Below, one piece after another: positions 60,478 to 64,000 of a stretch of DNA of 64,000 nt (its first letter is position 1; every line of letters begins with the position of its first letter). The stretch is taken from NCBI GenBank assembly GCA_023265025.1, contig JAHFUP010000019.1, positions 1-64,000 on the forward strand, read 5' to 3'. The stretch comes from Acidimicrobiia bacterium (lineage in GTDB: Bacteria > Actinomycetota > Acidimicrobiia > Acidimicrobiales > AC-14). The notes under the pieces were generated by a model, which worked only from the letters and a program-made list of their open reading frames with translations, had not been told where the DNA came from and did not search any database. The translations under genes and the position numbers were made by a program.

Positions 60478-61599
60478 TTATCTGGTCAAGGCACCCCGCT
60501 GGTGCACATCTGGTGCACATCGCGAGCCGAACTCGGCGTCGATCGCGGCCCGGGTGCGGTCCTCCTCGTCGGCGAACAGGTGGCCGTAGACGTCGAGCGT
60601 CGTCTTCGCCGAGGAGTGCCCGAGGCGGGCCTGGACGACCTTCACGGAGGCGCCGGAGCGGATCAGGACGCTGGCGAAGTAGTGGCGGAGATCATGCGGC
60701 GTCGCCCACTTGGGTAGGTCGGCTCGCCGGGCACTCGCGTCGAACACGACGGCGAACGGGCTCTGCTGGATCGGCGCGCCGCGCTCGTTCGTGAACATCA
60801 AGCCGGGGTCGTCGTGAGCCGGCCACCGGCTCAGGTGGGCGGCCACGGCGTCGGCCACCGCAGCGGCGAGTGGGACTCTGCGGTACGACGCCGGCGTCTT
60901 CGGTGGTGCGAGCGCCACGCCGTTGCCACGGACCCGGGCGAGCTGGCGGTCGACCCGGATCGACCGCCGGAGGAAGTCCACCCGGTCGACGGTGAGCCCG
61001 AACAGCTCGCCGGGGCGGAGGCCCGTGCCGGCCCCGGCCAGGACCAGCGCCCGATATCGCTCCGGTATCGACTCGGCCAGGGCGAACACGTGGTCGCGGG
61101 ACAGAACCTCGAGCATCGAGGCCGGCGGTTTGGCCGGCTTGCGGATGTCGACACAGGGGCTGGTGGTCACAATCCGATCGCGCACGGCCGCCCGGAATAC
61201 GGCGACCACCCGCCCGTAGATGACCTCGACCGTCGACGGGGCCAGCTCGGTAGCGAGCCGCTGCACCATGGCCTGGACTTCGCTCGGGCGGATGGCTGCC
61301 ATAGGACGATGGCCGATGGTCGGGTACACGTGCAGGCGGAGCTGCTGCTCGGCCGACTGCGCCGTGCCGGCCCGGTGTACCTGAATGAGCCTCCAGGTCT
61401 CGGCGAAGGTTTGGAACGTGACCTTGCCGGCAGCGGGGTCGACATAGCCGCCGATCAGCATCGAGTGGTCGACGCCGGTGACGAAGCGCTCGGCGTCGAC
61501 CTTGCGGTCGAATAGCCGAGCCTTCTGCGTGCCCTCGGGGTCCCGGTACCGGACCTCCCAGCGGTTCCCACGGTCGGCACGGCGCTTGATGCTGGCCAC
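60478..61599 (-). CDS. Tyrosine recombinase / integrase (second copy)
   Basis: 373 residues. Same layout as integrase 1: arm-binding domain (NRWEVRYRDPEGTQKARLFD), core-binding domain, catalytic domain with TGLRPGELF (Arg), APPKTPASYR (Lys), HDLRHYFASVLI (His and Arg), LGHSSAKTT (His) and DVYGHLF (Tyr). It should integrate the element to its right. It begins the block int-xis-oriT-relaxase. It is clearly different from integrase 1 in sequence, so the two elements are separate. Confidence 0.92.
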   Translation of the reverse strand: MASIKRRADRGNRWEVRYRDPEGTQKARLFDRKVDAERFVTGVDHSMLIGGYVDPAAGKVTFQTFAETWRLIQVHRAGTAQSAEQQLRLHVYPTIGHRPMAAIRPSEVQAMVQRLATELAPSTVEVIYGRVVAVFRAAVRDRIVTTSPCVDIRKPAKPPASMLEVLSRDHVFALAESIPERYRALVLAGAGTGLRPGELFGLTVDRVDFLRRSIRVDRQLARVRGNGVALAPPKTPASYRRVPLAAAVADAVAAHLSRWPAHDDPGLMFTNERGAPIQQSPFAVVFDASARRADLPKWATPHDLRHYFASVLIRSGASVKVVQARLGHSSAKTTLDVYGHLFADEEDRTRAAIDAEFGSRCAPDVHQRGALTR

Positions 61600-61735
61600 T
61601 CAACTCCTCCCTATGACGATGACGTCTGTTCGACATCAGCGTCGGGTCGCCGTGCCTTGCCTAGGCAGAATGAATGCTACGCACGTCTGGTGACATCGCG
61701 CCACGAGAACCGACGGCAATGGCGTCGGATGCCCG

Positions 61736-61987
61736 TCACCGGAGCCGACGACGCCGGGTCGATCGCGGGGACGCCGGCGCCGAGACCGGCCGCCCACCCT
61801 CGACTCGACGGGTGTCGAGCCACGCGTCGAGGTCGACGTCGGCGAATCGGTTGCGCCCGCCGACCTTGTACCGGCTCAGCTCGTGGTCCGTCACCAGCCG
61901 GCGGAGGTGTCTCACAGTGGTGCCGAGGTACTCGGCCGCCTCCTCGGTGGTGAGCATCCGACGTACGACCTTCTCGTTCCGAGTCAT
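61736..61987 (-). CDS. Excisionase-like MerR/HTH_17 protein
   Basis: 83 residues from ATG 61987. The helix-turn-helix of the DNA-binding excisionase family is seen in MLTTEEAAEYLGTTVRHLRR followed by YKVGGRNRFADVDLDAWLD. Such small proteins bend DNA and direct an integrase toward excision. It sits 136 bases upstream of int2 on the same strand. The C-terminal 20 residues are basic. Confidence 0.82.
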   Translation of the reverse strand: MTRNEKVVRRMLTTEEAAEYLGTTVRHLRRLVTDHELSRYKVGGRNRFADVDLDAWLDTRRVEGGRPVSAPASPRSTRRRRLR

Positions 61988-62028
61988 ACCTGCACCCGCT
62001 CCCTTCGCCCGGGACCGTCCCGTTCGCC

Positions 62029-62140
62029 GTACTACTGGTGTGTTTCCGCCCACGGCGCGACAGCACGGCGATGACGCCCCCACGACAGAGCCCCCGCGGC
62101 AGCATCTGTCGCGCGTCGCCGAAATCCACACCAGTAGTAC
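62029..62140. other. Candidate origin of transfer (nested inverted repeats)
   Basis: Outer perfect 14-base arms GTACTACTGGTGTG (62029-62042) and CACACCAGTAGTAC (62127-62140) enclose inner perfect nine-base arms GCGCGACAG (62055-62063) and CTGTCGCGC (62106-62114). It lies in the 200-base gap between xis and the relaxase start, the place where oriT of MobF systems is normally found. No nic site was proven. Confidence 0.55.
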
Positions 62141-62149
62141 CCCAGGAAG

Positions 62150-62169
62150 GCTTGAACACGATTTCAAGC
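62150..62169. repeat. Hairpin GCTTGAA-CACGAT-TTCAAGC before the relaxase gene
   Basis: A perfect seven-base stem with a six-base loop, 22 bases upstream of the relaxase ATG. It could be the hairpin next to nic that MobF relaxases bind, or a leader structure. Confidence 0.45.
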
Positions 62170-62190
62170 CTGCGGCTTGGGGAGCAGCCC

Positions 62191-64000
62191 ATGGCGTGGA
62201 TGCGGATGATGGGTGCGGACTCGGTGGCCTACCACCGCGACACGGTGCTGCACCGTGGTGACGACCACGCCGGCCAGGCGCTGGCCTACTACGCGTCCAG
62301 GGGCGAGACGCCGTTGGTGTGGGGCGGCGCCGGCGCCAGAGCCCTCGGCCTGGTGGGCACCGTGACCGAGGCCCAGTACGAGGCCATCTACGGCCCCGGC
62401 GGCGCCGTCGACCCCACGACCGGCGAGCGCCTGGTGTCGACCCGCCGGCCGGGCATGGAGCTGGTCATCGCCGCCCACAAGTCCGTGGCCGAGCTGGGCG
62501 TGATCGGCCGGGCCGAGGACATGCACCGCATCCTCGACGCCGAGCGCGACGCCACCCTGGCCTACCTCGACGACCTCGTGCGTGTGCGGGGCGGCCGGCG
62601 GGGCGCAGCGTCGCTGTCCACGCCCACCGCCGGGCTTACCTACGCAATCACCCGCCACGCCACCTCCCGGGCCGGCGACCCCGCCCCGCACGACCACGTG
62701 CTCATCGCCAACCTGCTGCGCATGGACGACGACCGCGGCGGCTGGAAGGCGGCCGATATGTCCCTGCCCCGAGACCACCTCCACGCCGCCACCATGGTCG
62801 GGCGGGTGGCCGCGGCCCGGGAGGCCGTGCGCCTCGGCTACGGCATCGTCGCCGACGACGGCCCGTCGGGGCGCCTGGGCCAATGGGCCATCGCCGGCGT
62901 CCCCGATGCCGCCATGGAGGTCCACTCCAAGCGAGCGGCCGAGATCACCGCCGAGACCCAGCGTCGGGGCTTGGCCAGCTACCAGGCCCGCAACATCGTG
63001 GCTCGGGACAACAGGGCGCCCAAGGGCCACGAGCCGGTGGCCGACCTGATGGCCCGCTGGCAGGCCGAGCTGGCCTCGGTGGGCTGGCCGGTGGCCGAGC
63101 TGGAGCGCTCGGTGGCCGAGGCCCGCTCCCGCAGCCGGCGTCCTCGTGCCCTGGATGATCAGCACCGCCGGCGCATCGTGGCCGAGACACTCGCCCTCGA
63201 CGGGCCACTGGCCGCCCGCAAGGTGTTCTCCCGTCGCGACGTCGTGGTGGCGGTGGCGCCCAAGCTGCTCGGGCACGACCCCGCCGAGCTGAGGTCTCTG
63301 GTCGACCGGGTCATGGCCGATCCCGAGGCCATCCCCCTCATGGCCACGCCCATGGCCCGGGAGCGGGCCTACGCCACGGCGACGATCATCGCCACCGAGG
63401 CGGCCATCGCCGCCGCCGTCGACATCGAGGTGGCCCGCACCGACGCCCCCGCTGTCGATCAGGTCGACGCCCGGCTGGCCATCGCCCACCGAGAGCGGGA
63501 GCTGGGCACCCATCTCACCATGGGCCAGCGGGCCGCGGTCATGGGCCTGACCACCTCCGGCCGGGGCACCGAGCTGGTCGTGGGTGTGGCCGGCGCCGGC
63601 AAGACCACCGCCCTGGCTGCGGTGCGGGAGGCCTTCGAGGCCGAGGGCTTCGAGGTCATCGGCACCTCCACGTCGGGCCAGGCGGCGAGGACCCTGAAGC
63701 GCCAGGCCGGCATCGAGTCCTCCCGCACATTGGCATCGCTCACCTGGCGACTCGAGCACGGCCGGCTCGCCCTGACCAACCGCCACGTGGTCATCGTCGA
63801 CGAAGCAGCGATGAGCGAGGACGCCGCCCTCCTCAGCGTCCTATCGGCGGCGTCGAGGGCGAAAGCCAAGGTGGTCCTGGTCGGCGACCACCGCCAGCTG
63901 GGCGCCGTGGGCCCAGGTGGCGGCTTCGAGTCCCTTGTCGCCCGCTACGGCGCCGCGGTGCACGTGCTGGCCGACAACGTCCGCCAACACGAGGTTGCCG
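62191..64000 (+). CDS. MobF (TrwC/TraA-type) relaxase-helicase, 3' end outside the window
   Basis: At least 603 residues, open at the right edge. The relaxase domain starts MAWMRMMGADSVAYHRDTVL with the candidate catalytic Tyr14 and second tyrosines (ALAYYASRGETPLVWGG), then the metal triad in RHATSRAGDPAPHDHVLIAN. A RecD-like helicase follows from about residue 440 with TMGQRAAVMGLTTSG, Walker A GVAGAGKTTAL near 470, Walker B VVIVDEAAM and VLVGDHRQLGAVGPGGGF. It would nick oriT and unwind the transferred strand. ATG 62191 follows GGGGAG by six bases. With int and xis it defines an integrative mobilizable or conjugative element. Confidence 0.92.
   Translation, partial: MAWMRMMGADSVAYHRDTVLHRGDDHAGQALAYYASRGETPLVWGGAGARALGLVGTVTEAQYEAIYGPGGAVDPTTGERLVSTRRPGMELVIAAHKSVAELGVIGRAEDMHRILDAERDATLAYLDDLVRVRGGRRGAASLSTPTAGLTYAITRHATSRAGDPAPHDHVLIANLLRMDDDRGGWKAADMSLPRDHLHAATMVGRVAAAREAVRLGYGIVADDGPSGRLGQWAIAGVPDAAMEVHSKRAAEITAETQRRGLASYQARNIVARDNRAPKGHEPVADLMARWQAELASVGWPVAELERSVAEARSRSRRPRALDDQHRRRIVAETLALDGPLAARKVFSRRDVVVAVAPKLLGHDPAELRSLVDRVMADPEAIPLMATPMARERAYATATIIATEAAIAAAVDIEVARTDAPAVDQVDARLAIAHRERELGTHLTMGQRAAVMGLTTSGRGTELVVGVAGAGKTTALAAVREAFEAEGFEVIGTSTSGQAARTLKRQAGIESSRTLASLTWRLEHGRLALTNRHVVIVDEAAMSEDAALLSVLSAASRAKAKVVLVGDHRQLGAVGPGGGFESLVARYGAAVHVLADNVRQHEVA

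Noticed and set aside
62164-63786. A 540-codon minus-strand frame over the relaxase gene
   Set aside because: The plus strand carries clear MobF relaxase and helicase motifs with a good start; the minus frame is Gly/His/Ala-rich antisense without any domain.

Overview
The window is very GC-rich and reads as an actinobacterial chromosome. The markers are a GlnE/GlnR/GlnA nitrogen module, a class E sortase, a DtxR-family regulator, a topoisomerase I with a Lys-rich tail and no zinc fingers, and many GTG/TTG starts. An Acidimicrobiia-like lineage is plausible but cannot be proven from the sequence alone. Most of it is ordinary core chromosome, bounded by a decayed island on the left and an integrated conjugative-type element on the right.

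Layout. 1-3.43 kb: end of a maleylpyruvate-isomerase-like gene, a frameshifted xseA remnant, a tRNA-Ala 3' fragment, a tyrosine integrase and tRNA-Thr(CGU). 3.4-9.9 kb: holB, tmk, an MFS exporter and topA (all minus), then a DedA protein. 9.9-11.2 kb: a CPBP protease and a secreted HExxH protein. 11.2-19.6 kb: ion homeostasis, with H+-pyrophosphatase, DtxR-type repressor, KdpD/KdpE-like two-component pair, KimA-like K+ permease and a pair of TrkA/Ceo proteins. 19.5-21 kb: OB-fold protein, RsbW-like kinase and STAS antagonist. 21-24.4 kb: surface protein, class E sortase and an LAKTG-anchored protein. 24.6-29 kb: a Tad pilus operon (tadZ-tadA-tadB-two micro-ORFs-tadC-flp-tadE). 29.1-29.4 kb: micro-ORF and a selenocysteine tRNA.

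29.5-36.2 kb: class A PBP, RpoD/SigB-type sigma factor, a secreted CARDB protein divergent from an ECF sigma/anti-sigma pair. 36.5-40.3 kb: membrane protein and a CopC/CopD-type group with a frameshifted lipoprotein. 40.3-47.2 kb: bicovalent-flavin oxidase, then a 1205-residue DUF4062-STAND-HEAT protein that converges on, and overlaps, an orphan contractile-injection-type tail sheath gene. 47.3-60.5 kb: nadE, glnE, a CbxX-type AAA+ protein, a TPR protein and a MalT-like LuxR regulator sharing a palindromic operator, then glnR-glnA (type alpha) divergent from glnA (adenylylatable type). 60.5-64 kb: integrase, excisionase, a candidate oriT and a MobF relaxase-helicase running off the right edge.

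The most unusual content is: the STAND/sheath pair at 42-47 kb; the chained, tandemly duplicated micro-ORFs and twin long palindromes inside the tad operon; matched operator palindromes around the LuxR gene; matched divergent ECF-type promoters; and nested inverted repeats upstream of the relaxase. No rRNA genes or CRISPR arrays were seen.
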